DNA of 64,000 bases from an uncultured Roseovarius sp. (GTDB lineage: Bacteria; Pseudomonadota; Alphaproteobacteria; Rhodobacterales; Rhodobacteraceae). The notes beneath the pieces were generated by a model. It did not search any database, was not told the origin of the DNA, and saw only the letters and a list, made by a program, of their open reading frames with translations. This document shows positions 28,229 to 37,606 of the stretch, in pieces. Location of the stretch: positions 445,001 through 509,000 of the forward strand of contig CANMOU010000002.1 of the NCBI GenBank assembly GCA_947499555.1. Reading direction: 5' to 3'. The number at the start of each line of letters is the position of its first letter. Position 1 is the stretch's first letter. Both the position numbers and the translations under genes were made by a program.

Positions 28229-29563
28229 ATGCGCGCGTTTCTAACCGGGCTCGTTCTGACAGTCTTCGCAACGGTTTCCGTGGCTGCGGACGATCAGGTC
28301 ACAACTTTCAAGCTTGATAACGGCATGGACGTCGTTGTGATCGAAGACCACCGGGCGCCGGTCGTCGTCCACATGGTTTGGTACCGAGCCGGAAGTGCGG
28401 ATGAAGACCCCGGGGTCTCAGGCGTGGCGCATTTCCTTGAACATCTTCTGTTCAAAGGCACTAAGACCCTTGCACCGGGCGAGTTTTCTGCCACGGTCGC
28501 GCGCAACGGCGGCTCTGACAACGCATTCACAAGCTACGACTACACCGCTTATTTTCAGCGTATCGCCGCTGACCGGCTCGAACTCATGATGCGCATGGAA
28601 AGCGACAGGATGGTCAACATCCAGCTGGACGGCGACGATATCCTGACAGAGCGCGACGTGATCATTGAAGAGCGCAATCAACGCGTTGAGAACAATCCGT
28701 CATCCCTGTTCCGCGAACAGCACAGCGCGGCTCAGTTTCTGAATCATCGCTACGGTGTGCCGATCATCGGCTGGCAACATGAGATGACCAAGCTGAACCT
28801 TGATGACGCGCTGGCCTTTTACGAAAAGTTCTACGCGCCCAACAACGCCATTTTGATCGTCGCGGGGGATGTGCAGCCCGACGAGGTGCATGAATTGGCA
28901 AAGACCTATTACGGCGTCATCCCTGCCAACCCGGATTTGCCAGAGCGCGCGCGCGCGCAGGAGCCGCGTCAAATGGCCGAACGTCGCGTGATCTATGAAG
29001 ATCCGCGCGTTGCGCAACCCTATGTCACCCGCTCTTACCTCGCGCCCGAACGCGATTCCGGCGCACAAGAGAAGGCTGCGGCCCTGACCCTGCTGGCGGA
29101 AATCCTCGGGGGTGGAACGACCTCAGTTATGACCGAGAAACTGCAATTCGAGAGCCGCAAGGCGGTTTATACCGGCGCTTTCTACAGTGGCTCCTCGCTG
29201 GATGACACGACCTTCCATATCACAATCGCACCCGCTCCAGGCGTCACTCTGGAAGAGGCCGAGGCGGCAATGGACGACGTGGTGGCAGAATTCCTGGAAA
29301 CAGGGATAGACCCCGAGCAGCTTGAGCGAATTAAGACGCAGATCCGCGCCTCGGAAACCTATGTCCGCGATGACGTCAGCGCTTTGGCCAATCGCTATGG
29401 CCGCGCGCTGACCCAGGGGCTGACCGTTGAGGATGTACAGGCCTGGCCAGATATTCTGGCTGCGGTGACCGAAGAAGACATCATGGCCGCCGCGAGGGAA
29501 ATTTTTGCCAAGACCAAAAACTCGGTGACGGGTTATGTCAAAGCGCCGGAGGTAACCCAATGA
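28229..29563 (+). CDS. M16-family zinc peptidase, catalytically competent subunit
   Basis: This 444-residue protein has a signal peptide (MRAFLTGLVLTVFATVSVAA) and an M16 domain. The inverted zinc motif is intact: His68-x-x-Glu71-His72 in VAHFLEHLLFKGT. A third ligand Glu lies around residues 147-148 (RDVIIEERNQ). It is expected to be periplasmic. The following gene overlaps by ATGA and encodes a second M16 protein lacking the zinc motif, so the two likely form a heterodimer like mitochondrial processing peptidase. I chose ATG 28229 over an upstream in-frame start because it opens directly on the signal peptide. Confidence 0.92.
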   Translation: MRAFLTGLVLTVFATVSVAADDQVTTFKLDNGMDVVVIEDHRAPVVVHMVWYRAGSADEDPGVSGVAHFLEHLLFKGTKTLAPGEFSATVARNGGSDNAFTSYDYTAYFQRIAADRLELMMRMESDRMVNIQLDGDDILTERDVIIEERNQRVENNPSSLFREQHSAAQFLNHRYGVPIIGWQHEMTKLNLDDALAFYEKFYAPNNAILIVAGDVQPDEVHELAKTYYGVIPANPDLPERARAQEPRQMAERRVIYEDPRVAQPYVTRSYLAPERDSGAQEKAAALTLLAEILGGGTTSVMTEKLQFESRKAVYTGAFYSGSSLDDTTFHITIAPAPGVTLEEAEAAMDDVVAEFLETGIDPEQLERIKTQIRASETYVRDDVSALANRYGRALTQGLTVEDVQAWPDILAAVTEEDIMAAAREIFAKTKNSVTGYVKAPEVTQ

Positions 29564-30873
29564 TCCGTTTTGTTCTAGCAGCCCTTCTCGTCTTTGCAGC
29601 TCTCCCTGCACGGGCTGGTGTCGAGATCAAGGAAGTGACCACGCCGGGTGGTGTCGAAGCTTGGCTTGTCGAGGATCACAGCATTCCCTTTGTCGCGCTG
29701 GAGCTGCGCTTTCGCGGTGGCGCATCGCTGGACGCACCCGGCAAGCGTGGGGCGGTCAATCTGATGACAGGTCTTCTGGAGGAGGGCGCGGGCGAGCTCG
29801 ACGCACGTGCTTTTGCGCGCGAAGTCGAAGCGCTGGCGGCCTCATTCAGCTACCGGGCGCAGGCCGATTCCATCAGCATTTCGGCACGCTTTTTGTCCGA
29901 GAACCGCGATCAAGCCCTGACGCTGCTGCGAGAGACACTGGTCAATCCACGTTTTGACCAAGATGCGATAGATCGGGTGCGTGATCAGGTGATCTCGGGC
30001 ATTCAGTCTGATGAAAAAGACCCTGAAGAAATCGCGGGCCGCTCGTTTCAATCGCTCGTCTTCGGCGATCATCCCTATGGCAGTTCTCTGAACGGCACAC
30101 AGGACACTGTAACTGCCCTGACACGTGACGATCTTCTGGAGGCGCATGCCGCGACATTGGCACGTGACAGGCTCTATGTGAGCGCTGTTGGTGACATCAC
30201 CGAAGAAGAGCTCGCGGTGATCCTCGATACGCTCCTTGGTGATCTGCCCGAGACCGGCGCGCCGTTGCCGGGCGATGCCGAGCTCAATCTGCCTGGTGGC
30301 ACCAAAGTGGTGGATTTCGCGACACCACAGTCTATCGCGACCTTCGCCCAACCCGGCATTGACCGTGACCATCCCGATTTCTTCGCGGCTTTCGTGCTCA
30401 ACCATATTCTTGGTGGTGGCGGTTTCGAAAGCAGGCTGATGCACGAGGTGCGTGAAAAGCGTGGTCTGACCTACGGTGTCTATTCCTTTATTCTCAACCG
30501 CGACGGTGCCGATGTCTGGATGGGTCGCGTGGCTTCGGCCAATGACCGGGTCGCAGAGGCCGTCGAGGTGATTGGAGCCGAGTGGGAGCGCATTCGTACC
30601 GAGGGCGTGACCGAGCAGGAACTCGATGATGCCAAGACTTATCTCACGGGTGCTTACCCGCTGCGCTTCGATGGCAATGGAACCATCGCCAATATCATGG
30701 TGGGCATGCAGATGGACGGGCTTGGCACAGATTACATCTCGACACGCAATGATAAGGTCAACGCCGTCACTCTCGAAGACGTCAAACGCGTGGCACAGGA
30801 CTTCCTGGATCCTGCCCGCTTAACCTTTGTAGTCGTGGGGCAGCCGGAAAACCTCACCGACACCGTTAACTGA
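29560..30873 (+). CDS. M16-family peptidase homologue lacking the zinc motif
   Basis: This 437-residue protein has a signal peptide (MIRFVLAALLVFAALPARA) and two M16 half-domains. The usual HxxEH is absent: the equivalent region reads KRGAVNLMTGLLEEGAGELD. The C-terminal half keeps the substrate-binding R/Y loop (REKRGLTYGVYSF). It is probably the non-catalytic partner of the preceding peptidase and not a broken gene, because the whole frame is intact. It is translationally coupled by ATGA. Its stop overlaps the stop of the convergent DapA-family gene by eight bases. Confidence 0.9.
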   Translation: MIRFVLAALLVFAALPARAGVEIKEVTTPGGVEAWLVEDHSIPFVALELRFRGGASLDAPGKRGAVNLMTGLLEEGAGELDARAFAREVEALAASFSYRAQADSISISARFLSENRDQALTLLRETLVNPRFDQDAIDRVRDQVISGIQSDEKDPEEIAGRSFQSLVFGDHPYGSSLNGTQDTVTALTRDDLLEAHAATLARDRLYVSAVGDITEEELAVILDTLLGDLPETGAPLPGDAELNLPGGTKVVDFATPQSIATFAQPGIDRDHPDFFAAFVLNHILGGGGFESRLMHEVREKRGLTYGVYSFILNRDGADVWMGRVASANDRVAEAVEVIGAEWERIRTEGVTEQELDDAKTYLTGAYPLRFDGNGTIANIMVGMQMDGLGTDYISTRNDKVNAVTLEDVKRVAQDFLDPARLTFVVVGQPENLTDTVN

Positions 30874-31759
30874 GTGTGTCGGCCAAAGCTTCGCCAAGCG
30901 CGGGATCGGCATTCATTAATGGCGACCGAAGGTTAAGCCAACGGTCGTCATTTGACTGAAGCGCCTTGTAGGCCTTGAGCGCGGGGATCAGCCCACCATC
31001 CTGAATGGCCTTTCGATGGGCATTGATCGGTCCAAGCGCTGCTTCGGCACCAGACCAGTCGCCCGAAAGCGCCAATTCATACATTGCGCGGATTGCGGTC
31101 GCGTTGGTGTTGCAGCTGGCCGAGATACAGCCGCCACCGCCCAGCTTCATCGCATCAATCATGAAGCTCTCCGAGCCGGGAAAAACCGATATGCCCGGCG
31201 CGGCTTCGATAACGCTCCTGGTATTATCCCAATTGCCGAAGCTGTCCTTGTACGCCACGACGATCTCAGGAAAGGCTTTGTTGAGCCGCGCCGATAGGTC
31301 TGGCGTTATGCCAACACCAGAATTCTGAGGAATGTGATAGAGGCAAATGCGCAATGCGCTCGAGCCAACCGCCTCGATCAGTTCACTAAAATAGCGGTAA
31401 TATCCCTCATCATTTGCTTGTGTGAAAAAGAACGGCGGCAGCGTCATCACAGCCGCGCACCCAAGCTGCACCGCATGTTTGCAAAGCGTCAGTGTATCTT
31501 CAAATGCACAAAGGCCCGTGCCGGGCATCAATTGGTCAGGCCGCGCCGTGCCACTGCTTACCAAAAGCTCCAACATATGCATCCGCTCAGCCATTGTGTT
31601 GCTAAGAGCCTCACCGGTCGTGCCAAATGGCGACAAGTAATGCGCTCCGCTCCCAAGACAGCTGGCTGCGTGGCTGAGATAGAGATCTTCAGCGATGCTC
31701 TGATCATCGTTGTAAGGCGTTAGGATCGGCGTAATCACACCGGATAGACGTTCTACCAT
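30866..31759 (-). CDS. DapA-family (DHDPS/NAL superfamily) lyase or synthase
   Basis: This 297-residue class I aldolase-fold enzyme has the pyruvate- or keto-acid-binding GTTGEA motif (FGTTGEALSNT), the catalytic Tyr141 (LYHIPQNSG) and the Schiff-base Lys171 (VAYKDSFGN). The family covers dihydrodipicolinate synthase, N-acetylneuraminate lyase, keto-deoxy sugar acid aldolases and hydratases, so the substrate cannot be assigned. It is unlikely to be the lysine enzyme because it lies at the end of the hyuAB catabolic operon, 16 bases after the dehydrogenase gene. Confidence 0.85.
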   Translation of the reverse strand: MVERLSGVITPILTPYNDDQSIAEDLYLSHAASCLGSGAHYLSPFGTTGEALSNTMAERMHMLELLVSSGTARPDQLMPGTGLCAFEDTLTLCKHAVQLGCAAVMTLPPFFFTQANDEGYYRYFSELIEAVGSSALRICLYHIPQNSGVGITPDLSARLNKAFPEIVVAYKDSFGNWDNTRSVIEAAPGISVFPGSESFMIDAMKLGGGGCISASCNTNATAIRAMYELALSGDWSGAEAALGPINAHRKAIQDGGLIPALKAYKALQSNDDRWLNLRSPLMNADPALGEALADTLS

Positions 31760-31775
31760 TTAAATCGTTCCCTTT

Positions 31776-32744
31776 CTAATAGCCGCGTGTCGGATCCACG
31801 ATGTTGCGCAGCGCCTCACCCGCCTGCCATCGCTTCAAATTGTCTAGAAACATGTCGAAGGATGCCAGATCCCAGCCCTCGTAGACCGCGGAGCAATGGG
31901 GCGAGATCAACGTGTTGGGTAACTCCCAGTAAGGGCTGTCTTTGGGCAGAGGTTCCGTTGCAAAGACATCAAAGGCCGCACCTCTGATCTTCCCATTGGT
32001 CATGGCCTCAATCGCTGCGTCTGGCACAATCACACCGCCCCGAGAGACATCGACCAGAATTGCCGACGGTTTCATGGCCTCAAACGCCGTCGGCCCAATC
32101 AAACCTTTGGTTGACGCAAGCAAAGGGACACAGACACAGATAAAATCAGCCTGGCCCCAAAGCTCGGGCAGGTCGTCAGCTGCATGCACCTCGTCTACGT
32201 TGTCGACAGACTGCGGGCGTGCCCTTGTGCCAAGAACAGTCATCCCAAAGGCTTTTGCCCGGGTCGCCACGGCCTGCCCTGTCTGGCCGAGGCCCACGAT
32301 CAACAGGGTTTTGCCTTGCAACGGGCTGACCATGCGGATTGGCCAGGTTTTTGTCGCCTTATCCCGTTGCAACCGAGGGATATCGAGCGTGAAATGCAGG
32401 CAACAACCGAACACGAATTCCGCCATCATGGCCGAGGCAACGCCCGCCGAATTTGTCACCGTCACACGGTCCGTATCCCACTGGCCAAGATGGTCACATC
32501 CTGAGCCACCAACTGAAATCCATTTCGGTCCCGCATCGCCAAGAAGCTCGTCACGCGGAAATGGCTGGCTGACGTCAAACCGCACGGAATACACGACGTC
32601 AGGACGAAACGCCTCGATTGAGCTGGCCATCTCTGCATTGGAATGGCACGCCATCGCATCGATGTCCGGTGCCGCATCTTGCAAACGTGCAATCATCTCG
32701 TCGGTGACATCGTTATGCACAACGATACGCAACGGATCACTCAT
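31776..32744 (-). CDS. D-2-hydroxyacid dehydrogenase
   Basis: This 322-residue NAD(P)-dependent enzyme reduces 2-keto acids or oxidises D-2-hydroxy acids. The nucleotide-binding motif is IVGLGQTGQAVA (about 149-160). The catalytic Arg235 (VSRGG), Glu264 (ATEPLP) and His283 (SPHCSA) are all present. The start overlaps the MmgE/PrpD stop by four bases. The true substrate is unknown. Its neighbours suggest a hydroxy or keto acid produced from an amino-acid-like compound. Confidence 0.88.
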   Translation of the reverse strand: MSDPLRIVVHNDVTDEMIARLQDAAPDIDAMACHSNAEMASSIEAFRPDVVYSVRFDVSQPFPRDELLGDAGPKWISVGGSGCDHLGQWDTDRVTVTNSAGVASAMMAEFVFGCCLHFTLDIPRLQRDKATKTWPIRMVSPLQGKTLLIVGLGQTGQAVATRAKAFGMTVLGTRARPQSVDNVDEVHAADDLPELWGQADFICVCVPLLASTKGLIGPTAFEAMKPSAILVDVSRGGVIVPDAAIEAMTNGKIRGAAFDVFATEPLPKDSPYWELPNTLISPHCSAVYEGWDLASFDMFLDNLKRWQAGEALRNIVDPTRGY

Positions 32745-34126
32745 GTGTCACATCCTGGCCGGACCAATTCAGCCAGCTCCGCAAAACGTGTTTCAGGTGA
32801 CAACAGCGCATCGCGCATGGCCCAAATGGCCCTAATGCGAGCGGGTGCGATGCGCCCAGCACAAAAGTCATGGAACTTGGCCTCGATATCCGCATCTGGC
32901 CTCCAGGCATCTGGCCCGCCACTCGCGGGTGTATCGGGGGATTGCAGCCTGCGCCCATTCTTCAGCACCACCTCTACATCCGACCAGCGCCCCGCCGGGA
33001 ACCGGGCATTGTGCGCCTCTGTGGAGGCAGCAGAGATACGCGGGATCAGTGACGCGATCTCAGGGTCCGCCAGACCCTGGCCTGTTATATGTGCAGGGGC
33101 GACTGTCCCATGTTTGAGCATGACACCCATGACGAAATGAAGGGAGTATTGCGCCTGCGTCGTGCTTTTCGGCATCTCCGCGAACAACCGCGCCGCCTCG
33201 TCGAAGGTGCGCACCTCGATTGAGGCAACATTCTCCAAGGTGATCTCCGGATGCGCCTGCATCAGGCCCTGCAAAGCATCAAGCGCGGGATGCCCCCAAC
33301 GGCAGCTTGGATAAGGCTTGATGTAGTTCTCTGCTACTGTCCAATACTGCCCCAGATCGCTCCAGTACTGCGCCACGTCCGCAGCCTCTGCCGTAATCGC
33401 AGGTGCGCCGTTAAACCCTCGCATTGCCAGGAGTGCGGAAGAGCACCCGACAAGCGCCCCCATACCGGAGCCGTCATGCAACATTGTTGGATTGTCGATC
33501 TCGCGCATCATCTGGCTTCGGGGGCCATGATATTCGGCGATCCCCATGGCCTGGCGCAGCTGATCTGCCGTCGCCCCACGCAGACGGCAGCCAAGCGCAG
33601 CCACACCAAGCGCGTTCCAAGCGCCTGAGGTGTGATAGTCACTCACTGTGGCATGCAACGACAGGCCGGCCCGGGCCGCGACCTCATAAGACATCGCCAG
33701 CGCCGCAAGCGCGTCTCGACCCGAAAGCGCGGGCATACGTTCCGCAAAGGCAAATAGCGCAGGCACGACAGCACAGCCGATATGGCCCTTTGTCGGATTG
33801 TAGCCGTCATGGCCATCCAGATTGTCGATTTGCGTGGCCAAGGCCCACGCCGCTCCGGGCAAACTTGCCCTGCGGCCGTCAAACAGCATCGTCGCCGCGT
33901 GCTCTGCCGAGCCCGGCCCATGAAAGTCGATGGCAAAATCACGTGCGATTTGGCCCACTTCAAGAACAGTCGCACCGGCAGCGACACCCAGCGTGTCAAT
34001 CAAAAGCGTGGCGCAGTGCCTTAACGCTGCTTCCGGAACCTCCAAATTCTCGTTCAGGACGAATTTGGCAATCTCTGCAAACTGCTGCGAGTCGGGATGC
34101 GCCACTGGATTCAGGGGCTGGCTCAT
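32741..34126 (-). CDS. MmgE/PrpD family protein
   Basis: This 461-residue protein belongs to the MmgE/PrpD fold, which includes 2-methylcitrate dehydratase and cis-aconitate decarboxylase. Family segments are LIDTLGVAAGATVLE, DGYNPTKGHIGCAVVP, YEVAARAGLSLHATV and KPYPSCRWGHPALDAL. Many members of unknown specificity occur in catabolic operons. It is translationally coupled to the racemase-like gene upstream and the dehydrogenase downstream (ATGA both times). No prp genes are nearby, so a methylcitrate role is unlikely. Confidence 0.87.
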   Translation of the reverse strand: MSQPLNPVAHPDSQQFAEIAKFVLNENLEVPEAALRHCATLLIDTLGVAAGATVLEVGQIARDFAIDFHGPGSAEHAATMLFDGRRASLPGAAWALATQIDNLDGHDGYNPTKGHIGCAVVPALFAFAERMPALSGRDALAALAMSYEVAARAGLSLHATVSDYHTSGAWNALGVAALGCRLRGATADQLRQAMGIAEYHGPRSQMMREIDNPTMLHDGSGMGALVGCSSALLAMRGFNGAPAITAEAADVAQYWSDLGQYWTVAENYIKPYPSCRWGHPALDALQGLMQAHPEITLENVASIEVRTFDEAARLFAEMPKSTTQAQYSLHFVMGVMLKHGTVAPAHITGQGLADPEIASLIPRISAASTEAHNARFPAGRWSDVEVVLKNGRRLQSPDTPASGGPDAWRPDADIEAKFHDFCAGRIAPARIRAIWAMRDALLSPETRFAELAELVRPGCDT

Positions 34127-34869
34127 CGGATCATCCGTTCGAAGATCTGTCCAAAGCCGGACGGCGCAGGCCCCAGGTCGGCAAGGTGCAAAGCCTGGAA
34201 CATCATCGCCTGATTGGACGTAATCACCGGCTTGCCCAGCTCCGCCTCAAGCTCAGAGATTATCTCAACACTGCGCATATCCGTACAGGAGAGCACAACC
34301 GCATCTGCCTGCGGGTGATCCGCTCTTCGGCCTAAATCAAGCACCTCCGGGGGCGCCAAGGCCCCTTGCCCTTCGTTGTCCAGCGTCTCCTCAACCTCGG
34401 ATCGCGCAAGCACCTCGAACCCTTCTCGTTCAAGAAAGGCCACAGCCTCATCATTCAGGCTTGGCACATAAGGCGAGGCAAACCCGATCTTCCTTGCATC
34501 AAGCGCTTTCAGCGCAAAGACCAAAGCGCCCGCCGCCGTGACCGTTTTGGCGCCACTCTCATTGGCAATCCGATTGCGAAGCTCTTCATCAAAGGCCGGA
34601 CCATGGGCAAGCGTCGCCGAGGTGCAGCCATACATCACCACGTCGGGTCGTACGCCGTGAATTAGGCGCAGCGGCTCATCCATGTCCGCGGCACCAAGGC
34701 CGGCCATCTGGCCCTCATCGGGGACCTCATCGGCGTCATAGCCCCCGAGCCGCGCAAAGTGCAACGACGCGCCCTTGGGGCAAAGCATCATCATGTCGGG
34801 TTCAAGATTGCTGTTCGTGTAGGGTACGAAGACACCGATACGCGCGCGACCTCTGGTCAAGCTTGTCAT
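34123..34869 (-). CDS. Maleate isomerase / Asp-Glu racemase superfamily protein
   Basis: This 248-residue protein shows the maleate isomerase and arylmalonate decarboxylase pattern. The start RIGVFVPYTNSNLEPDM resembles the maleate isomerase opening. Two potential catalytic cysteines are in place: Cys82 (YGCTSATL) and Cys195 (LSCTDMRS). Having both cysteines suggests racemase or isomerase chemistry; decarboxylases of this family keep one. Within the operon it could racemise or isomerise an intermediate for the following enzymes. Both ends overlap neighbours by four bases. Confidence 0.83.
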   Translation of the reverse strand: MTSLTRGRARIGVFVPYTNSNLEPDMMMLCPKGASLHFARLGGYDADEVPDEGQMAGLGAADMDEPLRLIHGVRPDVVMYGCTSATLAHGPAFDEELRNRIANESGAKTVTAAGALVFALKALDARKIGFASPYVPSLNDEAVAFLEREGFEVLARSEVEETLDNEGQGALAPPEVLDLGRRADHPQADAVVLSCTDMRSVEIISELEAELGKPVITSNQAMMFQALHLADLGPAPSGFGQIFERMIR

Positions 34870-35951
34870 GAAACACCCGCCTCCTGAAGCGCAGCTTCAA
34901 TGAGATGCGCAGCAAGGTCCAGATCATCGGCGACACCCACTGTCGCGCGCAAGCAATCAGGCAGACCCGCACCGCCCTGTGGCCGCAGGAACACACCTTC
35001 CTTTCGAAGGGCCAAATCAACCTGCGCTGCACGGTCTGGCGACGCAAACTGCAACAGCGCAAAGTTGGTAAAACTATCCGGAACATGCAGGCCCAATCGG
35101 CGCATGCGTGTGATGAAGTTATCGCGATGGGCTATGGTCTGTGCCACCGTGTCACGCATGTAGGCCTGATCTTCCATCGCAGCCCGCGCCGCCAATTGCC
35201 CCGCCAAGGCCATGTTGTTCGGATTCATCACCTTGCGCATCTGCGCTGCAATCTCTGCCGGGAAATACCCCCAGCCAACACGCAAACCAGCCAAGCCATA
35301 GGCCTTCGAAAACGTTCGAAGAACAAGCGTGTTGTCCCTGTTCACGAAGTCAAACATCGTCTCGTTCAGATGATCCGCAAACTCGCCATAGGCCTCATCA
35401 ATCACAAGGATCACATTGTCCGGAAGGTCCTCGTGCAGGCGGATCAAGTCGCTCCGTGGAATTCGTGTGCCGGTCGGGTTGCCGGGATTGGCCACAAAAA
35501 CGACCTTCGTGTCTGGGCGCACGGCCTCAAGCAAAGCGTCAATATCCACGCAAAGATCTTTTTCAACCGCCACATCAAACCGCGCCCCGGTCATCCGCGT
35601 GGCCGTCGCAAAGAATGGGTACGCATGTGCAGGGGCGAGCGCCGCGACTTCTGGCGATAGAAAGCAGCGCGCCAGACAGCCGATCAGATCCAATGATCCG
35701 TTGCCGCAAAGAATTTGCGCGGCATCAAGATCATGATGGTCCGCAAGCGCCTGACGCAGATTTGTCCAATCTGGGTCAGGGTAGAGATGCGGATGTGTTG
35801 ATGCGGCCCGAATGGCCTCAGCCACGACAGGGGATGGCGGGCGCAGGCTTTCGTTTTGTGACAACGATACAAGCCGCTTGCCCGCAGGCGCATCTAAATA
35901 GGCGAGCGCATAAGGGGCCATGCGCGCGACGTGCTCAATCGGTTGGGTCAT
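34866..35951 (-). CDS. HisC-like PLP-dependent aminotransferase
   Basis: This 361-residue class I/II aminotransferase has the PLP-binding Lys216 in RTFSKAYGLAGLRVGWG, the NPGNPTGT loop, VIDEAYGEF with the pyridine-binding Asp, and a NGSLDLI phosphate-loop element. It resembles histidinol-phosphate aminotransferase (HisC). No other his genes are here and the operon is catabolic, so it probably acts on another amino acid. I chose ATG 35951 because GGGAGGAAGG precedes it and it overlaps the hyuB stop as ATGA. Confidence 0.87.
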   Translation of the reverse strand: MTQPIEHVARMAPYALAYLDAPAGKRLVSLSQNESLRPPSPVVAEAIRAASTHPHLYPDPDWTNLRQALADHHDLDAAQILCGNGSLDLIGCLARCFLSPEVAALAPAHAYPFFATATRMTGARFDVAVEKDLCVDIDALLEAVRPDTKVVFVANPGNPTGTRIPRSDLIRLHEDLPDNVILVIDEAYGEFADHLNETMFDFVNRDNTLVLRTFSKAYGLAGLRVGWGYFPAEIAAQMRKVMNPNNMALAGQLAARAAMEDQAYMRDTVAQTIAHRDNFITRMRRLGLHVPDSFTNFALLQFASPDRAAQVDLALRKEGVFLRPQGGAGLPDCLRATVGVADDLDLAAHLIEAALQEAGVS

Positions 35952-37606
35952 AGCCCTTCCTCCCAACCATATTTGGTCTGCGCTTCCGAAAGCGAGATCA
36001 ACCCTTCCGCCAGATCCCGCGCAATTGCAGCGCGGTCTCGATCCTTCGGCGGCCCAAATCCACCGCCTCCTGGGGTCTCAAGGATCATTGGCACACCAGA
36101 CGGCACACGAAACTCTCCCTTGCTTGGCAGGTCGTCACCCGTCTCACCAAGGCGCATCCTCCCCTTCGCGCCCGCCTGTCCGCCATGCCGCCCCGCAGCC
36201 GGGTAGAGAATACGCTCGACGGACGGAAACACCAGAAACTCTGCATCCTCCGACGACTGGATTTCTATATGTTGTCCAAGCCCACCGCGATACTGTCCGG
36301 CCCCGCCGCTGTCGGTGCGAAGTTCCCGCTTGGTGATCAGCACAGGGGCTACAGCCTCTGTTGTCTCTATCTGGCTGCCCCAGACCCCGCTTGGAAAGGC
36401 GGTGGCGGAAAGGCCGTCAAGTGACGGCCGCGCGCCGGTGCCTCCATTGTAGACAAGCTCCAGCGCAAAATGCGCGCCGCCATCTCGCGCCGTCTCGGGC
36501 GTGTGGCGCATGGGAAGGTCATAAAGACAAGACGCGCCTTCGGCGGGCACTTTGTCGGGCAAGGCTTGTGACAGGCAGCCATAGACCAGATCAGGTGTCA
36601 TCTGCCCAAGCGAATGGCGCATGGCAACGGGTGCAGGTTTTTGGGCATTCAGAATGCACCCCCTGGGACCGGTCACCCGAAATGGCTCTAATGAACCGGC
36701 ATTGTTGGGAATGTCGGGGCCAATGATACAGCGCAGCGCAAAGACCGAATAGGCAGTCGCGTAGTTGAGCGGCACATTGATGCCCTTGTCCGAGCAGCCA
36801 TCGGTGCCACCAAAATCAAGCAGAATATGGTCAGACGCGATTGTCAGGCTGGCAACAAGCTTGATCGGCTTTTCATAGCCATCGACCATCAATTCGGAGC
36901 GATAGGTGCCTTCGGGCAGTTTGGAAATCGCGTCAATCGTGCCCCGCCACGACGTGTCGATTATGTACTCGGCCAGCGGATCCAGATCATTGAGGCCAAA
37001 TTCCTCCATCATACCTGCGAGCCGTTCCGCACCCGTCTCACAACAGGCGATCAGCGCGTAGATGTCACCTTCATTGGCAATCGGTTCGCGAGAATTGGCT
37101 TTGACAATCTCCATGAGCAGGGCATTGATTTCTCCGCCATCAAGCAGCTTGCAAGGGGGGATCAGCAATCCCTCGTCGAACACGTCAGAGCCTTCCGGCC
37201 CCATGCCTTTGCCCCCCAGATCCGCCAAATGCGATGTACACGAGGTGAAACCAACGACGCGGCCTCCAAGGAAGACCGGTTGCATCAGAAGGAAATCATT
37301 GAGGTGCCCGGACGCAAGCCAGGGATCGTTGGTCATGTAGATGTCACCCGGGCGCATGTTCTGGATCGGGAACCGCTCCAGCAGGTTCTTCACGGCCTCG
37401 GCCATGGTGTTGATGTGCCCCGGCGTGCCCGTCACAGCTTGCGCCAGCATACGCCCACGCAAATCGAATATACCTGCGGAGATATCACCGCTCTCCCGCA
37501 CGATAGGGCTAAAGGCCGCGCGGATCAGCGCCTGACCTTGTTCCTCAACAACCGCCAACAGGCGGTTCCACATAACTTGCAAGCGGGTTTTGGGGATGTC
37601 GGTCAT
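35948..37606 (-). CDS. Hydantoinase/oxoprolinase B family subunit
   Basis: This 552-residue protein is the HyuB-type subunit that pairs with HyuA in ATP-dependent hydantoinases, oxoprolinases and acetone- or N-methylhydantoin-type enzymes. Recognisable parts are MTNDPWLASGHLNDFLLMQP, FTSCTSHLADLGGKG, LLDFGGTDG and the C-terminal PSGVPMILETPGGGGFG. The length is normal. Its start overlaps the hyuA stop by four bases. Substrate specificity (5-oxoproline, hydantoin, N-methylhydantoin or caprolactam) cannot be read from the sequence. Confidence 0.9.
   Translation of the reverse strand: MTDIPKTRLQVMWNRLLAVVEEQGQALIRAAFSPIVRESGDISAGIFDLRGRMLAQAVTGTPGHINTMAEAVKNLLERFPIQNMRPGDIYMTNDPWLASGHLNDFLLMQPVFLGGRVVGFTSCTSHLADLGGKGMGPEGSDVFDEGLLIPPCKLLDGGEINALLMEIVKANSREPIANEGDIYALIACCETGAERLAGMMEEFGLNDLDPLAEYIIDTSWRGTIDAISKLPEGTYRSELMVDGYEKPIKLVASLTIASDHILLDFGGTDGCSDKGINVPLNYATAYSVFALRCIIGPDIPNNAGSLEPFRVTGPRGCILNAQKPAPVAMRHSLGQMTPDLVYGCLSQALPDKVPAEGASCLYDLPMRHTPETARDGGAHFALELVYNGGTGARPSLDGLSATAFPSGVWGSQIETTEAVAPVLITKRELRTDSGGAGQYRGGLGQHIEIQSSEDAEFLVFPSVERILYPAAGRHGGQAGAKGRMRLGETGDDLPSKGEFRVPSGVPMILETPGGGGFGPPKDRDRAAIARDLAEGLISLSEAQTKYGWEEGL

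Noticed and set aside
29560-30873. Second M16 gene as a degenerate pseudogene
   Set aside because: The frame is full length with signal peptide and C-terminal loop, so loss of HxxEH fits a non-catalytic partner subunit.
30866-31759. DapA of lysine biosynthesis
   Set aside because: Its place at the end of a hydantoinase-type operon and the breadth of the family make a lysine role unlikely, although the catalytic Tyr and Lys are present.
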